From assembly GCF_004145845.1 (NCBI RefSeq), contig NZ_SELP01000003.1, forward strand, positions 434,001-498,000: a stretch of DNA of 64,000 nucleotides, written 5' to 3'. The position numbers were made by a program, and so were the translations under genes. The notes under the pieces are model-generated. The model saw only the letters and a program-made list of their open reading frames with translations, searched no databases and was not told the DNA's origin. This document shows positions 1 through 7,850 of this stretch, in pieces. This DNA is from Loktanella sp. IMCC34160 (lineage in GTDB: Bacteria; Pseudomonadota; Alphaproteobacteria; Rhodobacterales; Rhodobacteraceae). Positions within the stretch are counted from its first letter, which is position 1; every line of letters begins with the position of its first letter.

Positions 1-2
1 AG

Positions 3-137
3 CTGCTTGCCGCTCAGGACACCATGCGCGAGGCGCTGCGTCGGGCCTTTGGGCGCGACCAGGCCACAAAGGCGCTGCTGGAACAGGAAGAAAAGGCGCG
101 GGCCCAGATCCGGGCCCGCCGTGCAAATTGGGACTGA
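3..137 (+). CDS. C-terminal end of an unidentified charged protein (partial)
   Basis: An open frame enters from the left edge and ends with TGA at 135-137, one base before the stop codon of the convergent fliL. The visible 44 residues are rich in Arg, Glu and Ala, include REALRRAFGRD and LLEQEEKARAQIRARR, and look like a helical tail. The frame keeps normal high-GC third positions. The family cannot be named from this tail. A flagellar or neighbouring gene is possible only because of position. Confidence 0.5.
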   Translation: MLAAQDTMREALRRAFGRDQATKALLEQEEKARAQIRARRANWD

Positions 138-656
138 TCAGACGTCCTGCCGGACAATATCGATAATCAGAACATCTGTGACCTGCGAGCCGAGTGTCGA
201 TTGTGCGGCTTCCCGCAGGGCTTCCCGCAGGGACCGCATGTTCTGCGAACTGGTAAAGGCGCCGTCGAAGCCACCCAGATTCGCGTGATCGAACAGAACC
301 TGCAGGAATTCGTCGCGCAACTTCGGCTCGGTCTGGAAGACCGGCTCGCGCGCTCCGGCTACGACCTCGATCGAAAGTGACAGCACCACAAGGGCCGAAA
401 CCTTGCCGTCGTCCACGACAGGTACGACAAACTGGTTATTCAGCCGGGCATACTCCCGCGCCGGTTGGTCTTCGGAGCCACCCGGCGGAGGGGTTTCAGC
501 AAACGGGTGTTCCTCGTCGCCATGCACATCGGTCGCCGGGGCACATTCCGCCAGAGCGGGGTCTTCGTGCGTCGGCGGGAACAGGAAAAGCCCGGCACCG
601 ACGCCGCCGCCGACGCCGACCAGAAGCAGGATGAGGGGCAGTAGAATCTTCTTCAT
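138..656 (-). CDS. fliL: Flagellar basal body-associated protein FliL
   Basis: A 172-residue protein associated with the flagellar stator ring. The N-terminus MKKILLPLILLLVGVGGGVGAG is a single membrane anchor. A short acidic/Pro linker follows, and then a C-terminal periplasmic domain with the conserved ending TDVLIIDIVRQDV. I chose the ATG at 656 because GGAGAG lies just before it. An ATG four codons upstream (668) is also possible and would leave 3 bases after flgH. It is the last gene of the leftward flgB-to-fliL operon. Confidence 0.88.
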   Translation of the reverse strand: MKKILLPLILLLVGVGGGVGAGLFLFPPTHEDPALAECAPATDVHGDEEHPFAETPPPGGSEDQPAREYARLNNQFVVPVVDDGKVSALVVLSLSIEVVAGAREPVFQTEPKLRDEFLQVLFDHANLGGFDGAFTSSQNMRSLREALREAAQSTLGSQVTDVLIIDIVRQDV

Positions 657-671
657 TGCGCTCTCCATGCC

Positions 672-1400
672 CTAGAAGGGCAGAACCGTGTCCATAATCT
701 GCTGGCCGTAGCGGGGCTGCTGGAAATCGGAAATCTGCCCGCGCCCGCCATAGGAAATTCGGGCCGATGCGATCTTGTCATAGGTGATCTCGTTCTGGCG
801 GCTGATGTCTTCGGGCCGGACAAATCCGGTGATGGTCAGCTCTCGAAGTTCAAAATTCACCCGCACCTCTTGCGTGCCCTGAATTTCCAGGACGCCGTTG
901 GGCATGATATTCACGATGGTCGCCGCGACCCGCAGGGTCAGCTTCTCGTTCCGGCTGACCGAGCCGTCGCCCGCAAATGTGCTGCTTGAATTCAGCCCGA
1001 CGGCCGCGTCCATCGACGCGCCTTCGGGCAAGGCTTCGTCAATTCGCTGGGGGATTCCGAACAAGGACGGCACCGACATGGATTGCCCGTCCGACCGCGA
1101 TCTGTCCGAGGAGTTGGAGATCGACGCGGAATCGTTGATCTCGATCACGACGGTCAGGATATCGCCCTGCTGCATGGCGCGCCGGTCGTCCCAAAGCGAT
1201 CCGCGTGCCCCGGTCCAGAGCGAGGCGGGTTCGGCGGGCCGGTACTGCGGGTTCGGTGTTTCTTGCGGCAGGCCGGTGGACATCATGGCGGTGCGTTCGA
1301 TGCCGGCCTGCGGCGGGGTGAACTCGGGGGCGCGTCCGACCTGCGACAGCGGGCTACAGGCGGCAAGGACGGCGCAAAGGGACAGCATCGAAAGGCGCAT
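672..1400 (-). CDS. flgH: Flagellar L-ring protein FlgH
   Basis: FlgH is the lipoprotein that forms the outer-membrane L-ring around the flagellar rod. The 242-residue product starts MRLSMLSLCAVLAAC, a lipoprotein signal with the lipobox Cys at position 15. The body carries family motifs such as GDILTVVIEINDSA and the ending RISYGGRGQI...FQQPRYGQQIMD. The ATG at 1400 follows AAGGAAAAACC. An upstream extension of the frame has no signal-like sequence and overlaps flgA, so it was rejected. flgA ends 10 bases upstream. Confidence 0.95.
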   Translation of the reverse strand: MRLSMLSLCAVLAACSPLSQVGRAPEFTPPQAGIERTAMMSTGLPQETPNPQYRPAEPASLWTGARGSLWDDRRAMQQGDILTVVIEINDSASISNSSDRSRSDGQSMSVPSLFGIPQRIDEALPEGASMDAAVGLNSSSTFAGDGSVSRNEKLTLRVAATIVNIMPNGVLEIQGTQEVRVNFELRELTITGFVRPEDISRQNEITYDKIASARISYGGRGQISDFQQPRYGQQIMDTVLPF

Positions 1401-1410
1401 GGTTTTTCCT

Positions 1411-1830
1411 TCAATAGGCAACATAGGCGGCCCCGTCGGCCCCGATCCGGGCGCTGACGGTTGAGCGGGAGGCAAGGTTCATGACCCGGATCAGGTCGCC
1501 GGGCCCGGCCCGGTCCAGTGCCCGCCCTTCGGTGGCAATGTAGAGCCCGCCCCGGTCGTAAATCAGCGGGATGATCTGGTTGCGTTCTACAACGGCCGGC
1601 ATTCCGACGTCTCCGGGCCGGATCGGGCGCCCGGCATAGAGGGCAACACGCGCCTCCATCCCGACCAAAAGGGCGGGGTCCGCAACGCCGCCCGGCACAT
1701 CGAGATCCCGCAACAAAAGGTCGTCTGGCCCAATCACCGTCTGCGCCGGGATTGTCCGCGCCGCGACCACGATTTCGGCCAGGGCCGCGCCGGGCATCAA
1801 AAGGATGGATAGGACGAGCGCGCGGATCAT
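1411..1830 (-). CDS. flgA: Flagellar P-ring assembly chaperone FlgA
   Basis: A periplasmic chaperone for P-ring (FlgI) assembly. This is a short 139-residue form: signal peptide MIRALVLSILLMPGAALA, an SAF-like segment (residues ~20-80, with TIPAQTVIGPDDL), then a beta-rich C-terminal half ending in RVMNLASRSTVSARIGADG, the typical FlgA ending. Many FlgA proteins are over 200 residues and carry an extra N-terminal domain that is absent here. Its start overlaps the flgG stop by 4 bp, implying translational coupling. Confidence 0.9.
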   Translation of the reverse strand: MIRALVLSILLMPGAALAEIVVAARTIPAQTVIGPDDLLLRDLDVPGGVADPALLVGMEARVALYAGRPIRPGDVGMPAVVERNQIIPLIYDRGGLYIATEGRALDRAGPGDLIRVMNLASRSTVSARIGADGAAYVAY

Positions 1831-2612
1831 CGGATCTGCACCATTGAGCCAAGCATCTGGTCGGCTGCGCTGATCACCTTGGAGTTCAGCTCGTATCCGC
1901 GCTGCGCCTCGATCAGGTCAGTCACCTCTTTCACGGCGTCGACCGAGCTGTCTTCGAGATAACCCTGCCGCAGATAGCCGACCCCGTCCTGTCCCGGCGA
2001 CGAAACGGTCGGCGGGCCAGAGGCGGGCGTTTCAAGAAAGAGGTTTGACCCGATCGCTTCCAGCCCTTTGGGGTTGGTGAAGCCGGTCAGGGAAAACTGA
2101 CCAAGAAGTTCGGGTTCGACCCTGTCGGTGAAATAGGCATAGACCTCGCCCTCGCCATTGATGCTGATCGATCGGGCATCGCGCGGGATGGTGATGTCGG
2201 GAACAACGGGATAGCCGTCCGAGGTGACGATCAGCCCGTCGCCGGTGCGCTTCAGCCCCCCGTCGCGGGTATAGGCCGAATTGCCGCTGGGCAGAGTTAC
2301 CTCGAGGTATCCGTTGCCTTCGATCGCGACATCAAGATCGCCCCCCGTGGCGGCCAGCGCCCCTTGTGACAACATCACCGAAACAGAGGTTGGCCGGACG
2401 CCAAGGCCAAGCTGCACGCCGGTTGGCAGGACGGTGCCATCGGCCGCGTTGATCGTGCCGGGCCGGGCCATCTGCTGATAATGCAGGTCGGCGAATTCGG
2501 CGCGCCGGGGGTTGTAGCCGGTGGTGTTCATATTGGCGAGGTTGTTCGAGATGACCTCGACCCGCATCTGCTGCGCAGTCATCCCGGCGGCGGCGATTTT
2601 CAGGGCGCGCAT
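1827..2612 (-). CDS. flgG: Flagellar distal rod protein FlgG
   Basis: A 261-residue distal rod protein. The N-terminal rod/hook signature is MRALKIAAAGMTAQQMRVEVISNNLANMNTTGY, with the SNNLANMNTTGY core. The middle has DLDVAIEGNGYLEV. The C-terminus has EVTDLIEAQRGYELNSKVISAADQML, the coiled-coil half that packs with the N-terminus. Length is typical of FlgG. It lies 12 bases downstream of flgF and overlaps flgA. Confidence 0.96.
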   Translation of the reverse strand: MRALKIAAAGMTAQQMRVEVISNNLANMNTTGYNPRRAEFADLHYQQMARPGTINAADGTVLPTGVQLGLGVRPTSVSVMLSQGALAATGGDLDVAIEGNGYLEVTLPSGNSAYTRDGGLKRTGDGLIVTSDGYPVVPDITIPRDARSISINGEGEVYAYFTDRVEPELLGQFSLTGFTNPKGLEAIGSNLFLETPASGPPTVSSPGQDGVGYLRQGYLEDSSVDAVKEVTDLIEAQRGYELNSKVISAADQMLGSMVQIR

Positions 2613-2624
2613 GGTCTGATCCTC

Positions 2625-3341
2625 CTATCGTCCAAGGGTCCGGATGACGCCGCGAATGCGTTCGTCTTCCTTGTCCATGAAGCTTTGTCCCAGTTCGTAG
2701 GCGCGCTGCACCTCGATCATCCGGGTGATCTGTTCGATCGGATTGACATTCGAATCTTCTAGGAACCCCTGAAGAACGCGACCGTCGATCGCGGGTTCGA
2801 ACCCGCCCGGCGCGGCGAAGCGCACCCCGTTCTCCCGGGTCATCGACAGTGGGTCGCTCGGCATAACGATGCCGATCTGGCCGACCGGTTGACCGTCCGC
2901 CGAAATCGTCCCGTCCGGCGCGATCCCGATGGTGCCGACCCCTTGCGGAACAAAGACCGGTGCGCCACCGGCATCCAGAACCGGATAGCCGTCCATCGTA
3001 ACAAGATCCCCGTTTTCATTCGGGGTGAAGGCGCCCGCGCGGGTCAGACGTTCGCCCTGCGGGGTCTGGATCAGGAAAAAGCCCTCGCCTTCGATGGCAA
3101 GGTCGAACGTGCCGCCGGTCTGGGCAAGGGCGCCTTGGACGGTTGATGTCTGCCGGACGGCGGCCGTGGCCATGGAAAGCGACGGATCGTTTGGTCCCAG
3201 CGCCTTGATGTGTTCCGCAAAGGTGACACCTTCGGCCCGGAATCCGGTCGTGTTCGCGTTGGCGATATTGTTGGCGACGGCCTGCATTTCGGCCATCAGG
3301 CCGGATTGCCGGGTCAGCGCGGTGTAGAATGCGTTGTCCAT
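2625..3341 (-). CDS. flgF: Flagellar proximal rod protein FlgF
   Basis: A proximal rod protein of 238 residues. It shares the rod fold with FlgG: N-terminal QAVANNIANANTTGFRAEGV, central FDLAIEGEGFFLIQTP, and C-terminal ITRMIEVQRAYELGQSFMDKEDERI. The shorter length, the divergence from FlgG and its place just upstream of flgG identify it as FlgF. It lies 3 bases downstream of fliQ in the same operon. Confidence 0.94.
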   Translation of the reverse strand: MDNAFYTALTRQSGLMAEMQAVANNIANANTTGFRAEGVTFAEHIKALGPNDPSLSMATAAVRQTSTVQGALAQTGGTFDLAIEGEGFFLIQTPQGERLTRAGAFTPNENGDLVTMDGYPVLDAGGAPVFVPQGVGTIGIAPDGTISADGQPVGQIGIVMPSDPLSMTRENGVRFAAPGGFEPAIDGRVLQGFLEDSNVNPIEQITRMIEVQRAYELGQSFMDKEDERIRGVIRTLGR

Positions 3342-3344
3342 TTC

Positions 3345-3614
3345 TCAGCGCCCCGCGATGATCGGGACGAGCGTGTTCTGAAAGAACGACACCAGCGTTT
3401 CCGTCATGAACCCCATTGTCAGCCAGAAGACCGCAACGATGGCGATCAGCTTGGGGACAAAGGTCAGGGTCATTTCCTGGATCGAGGTCAGCGCCTGAAA
3501 CAGACCGACCAGAAGGCCAGAGGCCAGCGCCGCCGTCAGGATCGGGATCGAGGTCAGCACCGCGACCCACAGCCCCTGCCGCAACGTGTCGTAGAACATC
3601 GTGTCGGTCATCAT
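3345..3614 (-). CDS. fliQ: Flagellar export apparatus protein FliQ
   Basis: A small export-gate subunit of 89 residues with two membrane helices. The first is about residues 16-38 (LWVAVLTSIPILTAALASGL) and the second about residues 52-75. Between them is the conserved ALTSIQEMTLTFVPKL loop typical of FliQ/SctS. FliQ assembles with FliP and FliR, which are not in this window. The start overlaps the end of fliE by 4 bp. Confidence 0.94.
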   Translation of the reverse strand: MMTDTMFYDTLRQGLWVAVLTSIPILTAALASGLLVGLFQALTSIQEMTLTFVPKLIAIVAVFWLTMGFMTETLVSFFQNTLVPIIAGR

Positions 3615-3904
3615 ACCGGCATCCTCAGGATTTCCTGATAGGCCTCGACCACCTTGTCGCGCACGGTCACGGCGGTTTCGACGGCCAGTTCCGTCTGTGC
3701 CAGAGCCTGAACAAGGGCATGGGGGTCAAGACCGCTGGTCATTGATTGCATCGCCATCTCTTCGCCCTGTTGCAGGGTTTGGGCGAAATCACCGGCGGCG
3801 CGGGCAAAGGCCGCGCCCGCGCCTTCTCCGTCACCGGGCTGCGGGGCTGTCGCCTGCCGCGACGCGGCATAGGCATTGGCGGCGAGATTTGGGCGAATAT
3901 CCAT
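3611..3904 (-). CDS. fliE: Flagellar hook-basal body complex protein FliE
   Basis: FliE links the MS-ring and export gate to the proximal rod. The 97-residue sequence has a variable N-terminus (DIRPNLAANAYAASRQATAPQPG) and a conserved C-terminal helical part: FAQTLQQGEEMAMQSM, then ALVQALAQTELAVETAVTVRDKVVEAYQEILRMPV. These match FliE in content and length. It sits between flgC (12 bases upstream) and fliQ (4-bp overlap), the usual alphaproteobacterial order. Confidence 0.93.
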   Translation of the reverse strand: MDIRPNLAANAYAASRQATAPQPGDGEGAGAAFARAAGDFAQTLQQGEEMAMQSMTSGLDPHALVQALAQTELAVETAVTVRDKVVEAYQEILRMPV

Positions 3905-3916
3905 AGCGCGGCCTCC

Positions 3917-4309
3917 TTATTTGCGGATCAGGTCCATCAGCGATGACGACATTTGCCGCAGCTGATCGAACATCTTGAGGTTGGCTTCGTAGCTGCGCTG
4001 GGCCTCCCGCGCGTCGGCGATCTCCACCAGAAGGTTCACGTTCGATCCTTCGTAATGTCCGGTCGGATCGGCGAGCGGGTGGGCCGGGTCATAGACCTGC
4101 GCGAGCGGACTTTGGTCGAGCCGCACCGGTCCGAGATCTACACGGCCCGTCCGTTCGCCACGGGCGACTTCCTCGGCAAAGTTGATGGTCTTGCGGTGGT
4201 ATCCCGGCGTATCCGCGTTGGCGATGTTTTCGGACAGGTGGCGAATGCGGCCGGACTGGGCCCGCATGCCCGAGGCGGCGACGGAAAGGGCGTTGGAGAA
4301 ATCTGTCAT
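3917..4309 (-). CDS. flgC: Flagellar proximal rod protein FlgC
   Basis: A 130-residue proximal rod protein. The N-terminus carries AASGMRAQSGRIRHLSENIANADTPGYHRK, and the C-terminal half carries VNLLVEIADAREAQRSYEANLKMFDQL, both FlgC signatures. It is 9 bases downstream of flgB and 12 bases upstream of fliE. Confidence 0.95.
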   Translation of the reverse strand: MTDFSNALSVAASGMRAQSGRIRHLSENIANADTPGYHRKTINFAEEVARGERTGRVDLGPVRLDQSPLAQVYDPAHPLADPTGHYEGSNVNLLVEIADAREAQRSYEANLKMFDQLRQMSSSLMDLIRK

Positions 4310-4318
4310 ACCCGCCCC

Positions 4319-4702
4319 CTATCGACCCAACGTGGTGCGCAGCACCTTCATGCCATGTTGGTAGATCGCCAGTGCGCGGCCATGCTCGCGCTGGATATTG
4401 ACGGCGTTGACCATCTCTTCCTCTAGCGAAACGGTGTTGCCATTTGGCGAGGCTTCGGTGTCGGCGAATTCGACACGGGCCTGCGCGGACAGTTGCCCAC
4501 CCGCCAAATGGCCGGCGCGGGTCTGGCGCAGGGCGACTGGGGTCGGATCGTCCCGAAAGGTTTCCGAAAACGGCGCAATGCTCCGCGCCCGATAGCCGGG
4601 CGTATCGGCATTGGCGATATTCTGGGCCGTCAGGGCCTGCCTTTGGCTGGCATGCTGGGCCATGGATCCGGCGACCCGGAACAGGTTGAGCGATGAATAC
4701 AT
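4319..4702 (-). CDS. flgB: Flagellar proximal rod protein FlgB
   Basis: The first gene of the leftward rod operon. The 127-residue product begins MYSSLNLFRVAGSMAQHASQ, has the rod motif QNIANADTPGYRARSI, and ends NIQREHGRALAIYQHGMKVLRTTLGR. The ATG at 4702 is preceded by GGGAGAAGC. A TTG nine codons upstream was rejected. The gene diverges from fliI across 90 bases that contain a TTAACC element. Confidence 0.94.
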   Translation of the reverse strand: MYSSLNLFRVAGSMAQHASQRQALTAQNIANADTPGYRARSIAPFSETFRDDPTPVALRQTRAGHLAGGQLSAQARVEFADTEASPNGNTVSLEEEMVNAVNIQREHGRALAIYQHGMKVLRTTLGR

Positions 4703-4736
4703 CGGGGCTTCTCCCGCGATTAGCTTCAATGAAGGC

Positions 4737-4754
4737 TTAACCGTGATTCCTTAA
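4737..4754. promoter_or_regulatory. TTAA pair in the flgB/fliI divergent promoter region
   Basis: The 90-base gap between the divergent flagellar genes holds TTAACC at 4737-4742 and a second TTAA at 4751-4754, separated by 10 bases. TTAACC is the core of alphaproteobacterial CtrA half-sites, and CtrA commonly controls flagellar genes in this group. The spacing is not the canonical N7, so this is at best a half-site. No sigma-54 or clear sigma-28 element was recognised. Confidence 0.3.
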
Positions 4755-4792
4755 GAACGTGTTGTCGGCATCCGAAGTGGAAGGATCAGCAG

Positions 4793-6127
4793 GTGAAGAC
4801 AGACATTCTTGAAAGGGCGCGGGCCGCCATGTCCGCAGTTCCAACGGCTTGGCCCGTTGGCCGGGTCGTCGGCGTCTTTGCCGGGACGGTTCAGGTTGCG
4901 GGGTTGCCCGCCGATGTCCGGTTGGGCGACCGTGGCTATGTCGTCGCCAAGGATGGGGACCACGCGGCCGAAGTTGTGCGTTTGCAAGACGGGCATGCCA
5001 TCCTCTTGACGGAGGGCGCACCAGAAGGGGTATCCATCGGCGACAGGTTTCGGCTTGAGCGGGGTGCCCGTTTCGCCCCGGACCAAAGCTGGATTGGCCG
5101 GGTGATCGACCCGGATGGCAAACCGCTTGACGGGCGGCCATTGTTGCCCGGGGTGGAGCCGCGACACGTCCGCGCTGCGCCGCCGCCATCCTATGACCGG
5201 CGCCGCCTTGGTGCGCGGATGGAAACCGGGCTGGCTGTCTTCAATACGCTTCTTCCTCTTGCCCGGGGCCAGCGGCTTGGTCTTTTCGCCGGGTCCGGTG
5301 TTGGCAAATCGACGCTGCTTGCCGACTTCGCCCGCGGGGTCGGGGCCGACGTCGCCGTGATCGCACTGGTGGGGGAGCGCGGGCGCGAGGTGCGCGAATT
5401 CGTGGACGAGGTTCTTGGGCCGGAAGGGATGGCGCGCAGTGTCGTTGTCGCGGCGACCTCTGATCGTGCGCCGCAGGTGCGGTTCCGCTGTGCACTGGCC
5501 GCGACCGCCGTGGCCGAGCATTTCCGGGGAGAGGGAAAACAGGTGCTGCTCCTTGTGGATTCGATTACCCGCTTCGCAGAGGCGCAAAGGCAGCTGGCCG
5601 TCGCGGCCGGAGAGCCGGTTGCTTTGCGCGGGTATCCCGCCTCGACCGGTCCGGCGATTGCGGCCCTTTGCGAACGGGCCGGACCCGGCGCCGGGACAGA
5701 CGGGGATATCACGGCCATCTATTCTGTCCTGGTGGCTGGTTCGGATATGGAAGAACCGGTGGCGGATATGTTGCGGGGGGTTCTGGACGGTCACATCGTT
5801 CTGGATCGCCAGATTGCCGAACGGGGCCGGTTTCCGGCGGTGGATCTGCTGCGGTCCGTGTCACGGTCGCTTCCGGCGGTGGCGACGGCGTCGGAGAATG
5901 CGGCGATTGCGGAAACGCGAATGCTGTTGGGGGCCTATGATCGGGCAGAACTGATGATTCAGTCAGGGCTCTATGCCGCCGGATCTGATCGGCGCGTCGA
6001 CCGCGCGATAGAGGTGCATCCGTCGCTGGAACGGTTTCTCGCGATGCGGGAGATTCGGGACATCACCTCAAGCTTCAAGGCACTGCAGGCGATTCTGGGG
6101 GAAAAGACCTCGACCCGAATGTCCTAA
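4793..6127 (+). CDS. fliI: Flagellum-specific ATPase FliI
   Basis: The 444-residue cytoplasmic ATPase energises flagellar type III export. Walker A is GLFAGSGVGKST (about residue 165) and Walker B is the VLLLVDSITRFAEAQRQLAVAAGEP region. The TGDITAIYSVLVAGSDMEEPVAD segment separates export ATPases from F1-beta. The likely start is GTG at 4793, preceded by GGAAGGATC. fliH is not adjacent. The gene diverges from flgB and ends 38 bases from a convergent DUF1217 gene. Confidence 0.95.
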   Translation: MKTDILERARAAMSAVPTAWPVGRVVGVFAGTVQVAGLPADVRLGDRGYVVAKDGDHAAEVVRLQDGHAILLTEGAPEGVSIGDRFRLERGARFAPDQSWIGRVIDPDGKPLDGRPLLPGVEPRHVRAAPPPSYDRRRLGARMETGLAVFNTLLPLARGQRLGLFAGSGVGKSTLLADFARGVGADVAVIALVGERGREVREFVDEVLGPEGMARSVVVAATSDRAPQVRFRCALAATAVAEHFRGEGKQVLLLVDSITRFAEAQRQLAVAAGEPVALRGYPASTGPAIAALCERAGPGAGTDGDITAIYSVLVAGSDMEEPVADMLRGVLDGHIVLDRQIAERGRFPAVDLLRSVSRSLPAVATASENAAIAETRMLLGAYDRAELMIQSGLYAAGSDRRVDRAIEVHPSLERFLAMREIRDITSSFKALQAILGEKTSTRMS

Positions 6128-6164
6128 CCGTTGCGTGCCGTCCCGGATATTTCGCTTTGGCCGC

Positions 6165-6977
6165 TTACGGCTGGGCGCCGTAGGGTCGCGGCATGGACTG
6201 CAGAAGGGACAGCGCGATCGTTCCACCGGTGGTGGACCCGCCCGACGCAAGCTGTGCCTTGGCCATATAGAGCCGGATCATCTTGTCCTGGTTCTCAGGC
6301 GCCGCAAGCTCGCTCAGATCAGAGGTTCCAAAAATCGCCTCGGCCCGGGATTTGAACTGGTCCAGTTGTTGCTCGATGTCGATCTGGGCGATCGCCGTTG
6401 GCAGACCAAGCGCGCCCTCGACCAGTTTTCGCAGCGGCGGGTTGCCCATGACGGCGAACCAGCGCGCATCGGGGCCGGTCTGGCGGTCCAGAACCGTCGC
6501 CAAACCTTCCGACAATCCAAGCGCGAGCCGCATGTCCTCATCCTGGGCGCCGACGGCAACTTCGAATTCCCGCGCTTCGTATTTCGCGATGATCCTGTCG
6601 GTAAACCCAGAGAGGCCGGTTTTGGGAAAGCCGTTTCCGAAACCGAACGCTTCCGAGAATTCCGCATAGCGTTTGTCGGAAAGTCGGTTGGCAAGGGCTT
6701 CATCGCTCTGCGTTCCATCGCTCAGAACCCGGGCGACAAAGGCCTTTGCGTTGATGTCTTCTCCAAGGCCGAAGGCACCCAGCGCGACCTCCATCAGGCG
6801 CCGGTCGGCGACGAGCGCGTCGGCGTTGGTGATCTTGCCGATGTTCTCTTTGAAATAGTCCGTCGCCCGCTGGATCGCGGGCGACTTGACAAAGCTTTCC
6901 TGCTGGGTGGGCAATGTCCGCTGCAAAAACCGCCAACCCGCATAGCCAGAGATGGGGAGGATCGGTTGAAAGGTCAT
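6165..6977 (-). CDS. DUF1217 flagellar protein
   Basis: A 270-residue protein found in alphaproteobacterial flagellar clusters whose function is not established. It begins MTFQPILPISGYAGWRFLQRTL and contains FKENIGKITNADALVADRRLMEVALGAFGL and two similar helical units, including KYEAREFEVAVGAQDEDMRLAL. DUF1217 proteins are built from such repeats. There is no signal peptide. The ATG at 6977 overlaps the flbT stop by 4 bp, making it the last gene of the fliC-flaF-flbT transcription unit. Confidence 0.8.
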   Translation of the reverse strand: MTFQPILPISGYAGWRFLQRTLPTQQESFVKSPAIQRATDYFKENIGKITNADALVADRRLMEVALGAFGLGEDINAKAFVARVLSDGTQSDEALANRLSDKRYAEFSEAFGFGNGFPKTGLSGFTDRIIAKYEAREFEVAVGAQDEDMRLALGLSEGLATVLDRQTGPDARWFAVMGNPPLRKLVEGALGLPTAIAQIDIEQQLDQFKSRAEAIFGTSDLSELAAPENQDKMIRLYMAKAQLASGGSTTGGTIALSLLQSMPRPYGAQP

Positions 6978-7384
6978 TGCAGCCTCGGACCGCTGGACAG
7001 CAGGCGCTCTTCTCTTGGCAAAAGCGAGCGAAGAGATTTGAGAGCCCTGTAAAAATCCTTGTCGATGACGGCGGCAGAGGCCGCGTCGAGGATTGAACGG
7101 CTGTCTCCATCCCGCAGCGCCTGTGACAATTGCTCGATTCCGCGCATCAGCTGGTGGTGTGCCTCGACAGGATCGGCATCGCCGGACAGAACCAGCTGCG
7201 CGATATAGCAGACACGGCGCACCGGCGTGTTCACCTCGTCCGGGCGGATTGCGTCTCGCAGTCGCAGGATGTTGGCATTCGGGGTCAGGATCGACAGGCG
7301 CGACCGGCGGTCGCCGTTTTCGATCACCGCGCCATTCACAAGCACCCGTTCCTTGGGGTTGAGTTTCAGGACAAGGCCGCTCAT
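6974..7384 (-). CDS. flbT: Flagellin biosynthesis repressor FlbT
   Basis: FlbT is an alphaproteobacterial post-transcriptional regulator. In Caulobacter it binds the flagellin mRNA 5' leader and lowers its stability when the hook is incomplete. The 136 residues begin MSGLVLKLNPKERVLVNGAVIENGDRRSRL, the conserved start, followed by NILRLRDAI and ARRVCYIAQ-like VRRVCYIAQLVLSGD. It overlaps flaF by 4 bp, and the flagellin gene is just upstream, so regulator and target sit together. Confidence 0.92.
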   Translation of the reverse strand: MSGLVLKLNPKERVLVNGAVIENGDRRSRLSILTPNANILRLRDAIRPDEVNTPVRRVCYIAQLVLSGDADPVEAHHQLMRGIEQLSQALRDGDSRSILDAASAAVIDKDFYRALKSLRSLLPREERLLSSGPRLQ

Positions 7385-7758
7385 GACGCAGTCCCCTCTC
7401 CATTGAGGCCGGCGATCATCGCGCGGTTGATCTCGATAAGCGCATCCGGCGTCGCCTGGCCCTGCAGAACGCGCGAGGTGTGGGCGAAGGTGAATTCGGC
7501 GAGATAGAAGATCTGGGCGCGCAGTTCTGGCGGCAGTGTGTTGCCCTTGTCGGCAACATCTACGGCAAGAAGGGTCCAGAACTGGCGGTTGTCATGCAGA
7601 GCCCCAACGAGCGCGCTGTGGGTGCGGGGCAGGTCGGACGCGGCGGATCGAAGCCGTGCGTTTATCTGCGCAAACAGCTGGGCTTCGGTGGATCGATCGG
7701 TTCGCAGATGTGTCTGAGCCGGGGAATAGGCCTGGCGGGCTTGTTCAATGACGTTCAC
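7381..7758 (-). CDS. flaF: Flagellin synthesis regulator FlaF
   Basis: A 125-residue FlaF family protein, which acts with FlbT in coupling flagellin synthesis to assembly. Key segments are the N-terminal ARQAYSPAQ, the central LHDNRQFWTLLAVDVAD, and LPPELRAQIFYLAEFTFAHTSRVL, all strongly family-like. It lies 92 bases downstream of fliC, across a strong hairpin, and overlaps flbT by 4 bp. Confidence 0.9.
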   Translation of the reverse strand: MNVIEQARQAYSPAQTHLRTDRSTEAQLFAQINARLRSAASDLPRTHSALVGALHDNRQFWTLLAVDVADKGNTLPPELRAQIFYLAEFTFAHTSRVLQGQATPDALIEINRAMIAGLNGEGTAS

Positions 7759-7816
7759 GAGATGTCCTTTCGGGACGGAGGAGAACGAAACGCGGTTTTA
7801 CCGCGGCGAAGGGGTT

Positions 7817-7842
7817 GGGGGCGCGATGTTCACCGCGCCCCC
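7817..7842 (-). repeat. 9-bp hairpin between fliC and flaF, no T tract
   Basis: A perfect inverted repeat: GGGGGCGCG at 7817-7825, an 8-base loop, and CGCGCCCCC at 7834-7842. It begins 9 bases after the fliC stop on the coding strand. No run of T follows in the fliC direction, so it is not a classical terminator. It may be a partial terminator or an RNA-stabilising 3' hairpin that separates flagellin expression from its regulators. Confidence 0.6.
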
Positions 7843-7850
7843 GGCTGGAC

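Noticed and set aside
2788-2805. T-loop-like GGGTTCGAACCC sequence
   Set aside because: It lies inside the flgF coding frame (Gly-Gly-Phe-Glu-Pro) and has no tRNA arms around it. It is a chance palindrome.
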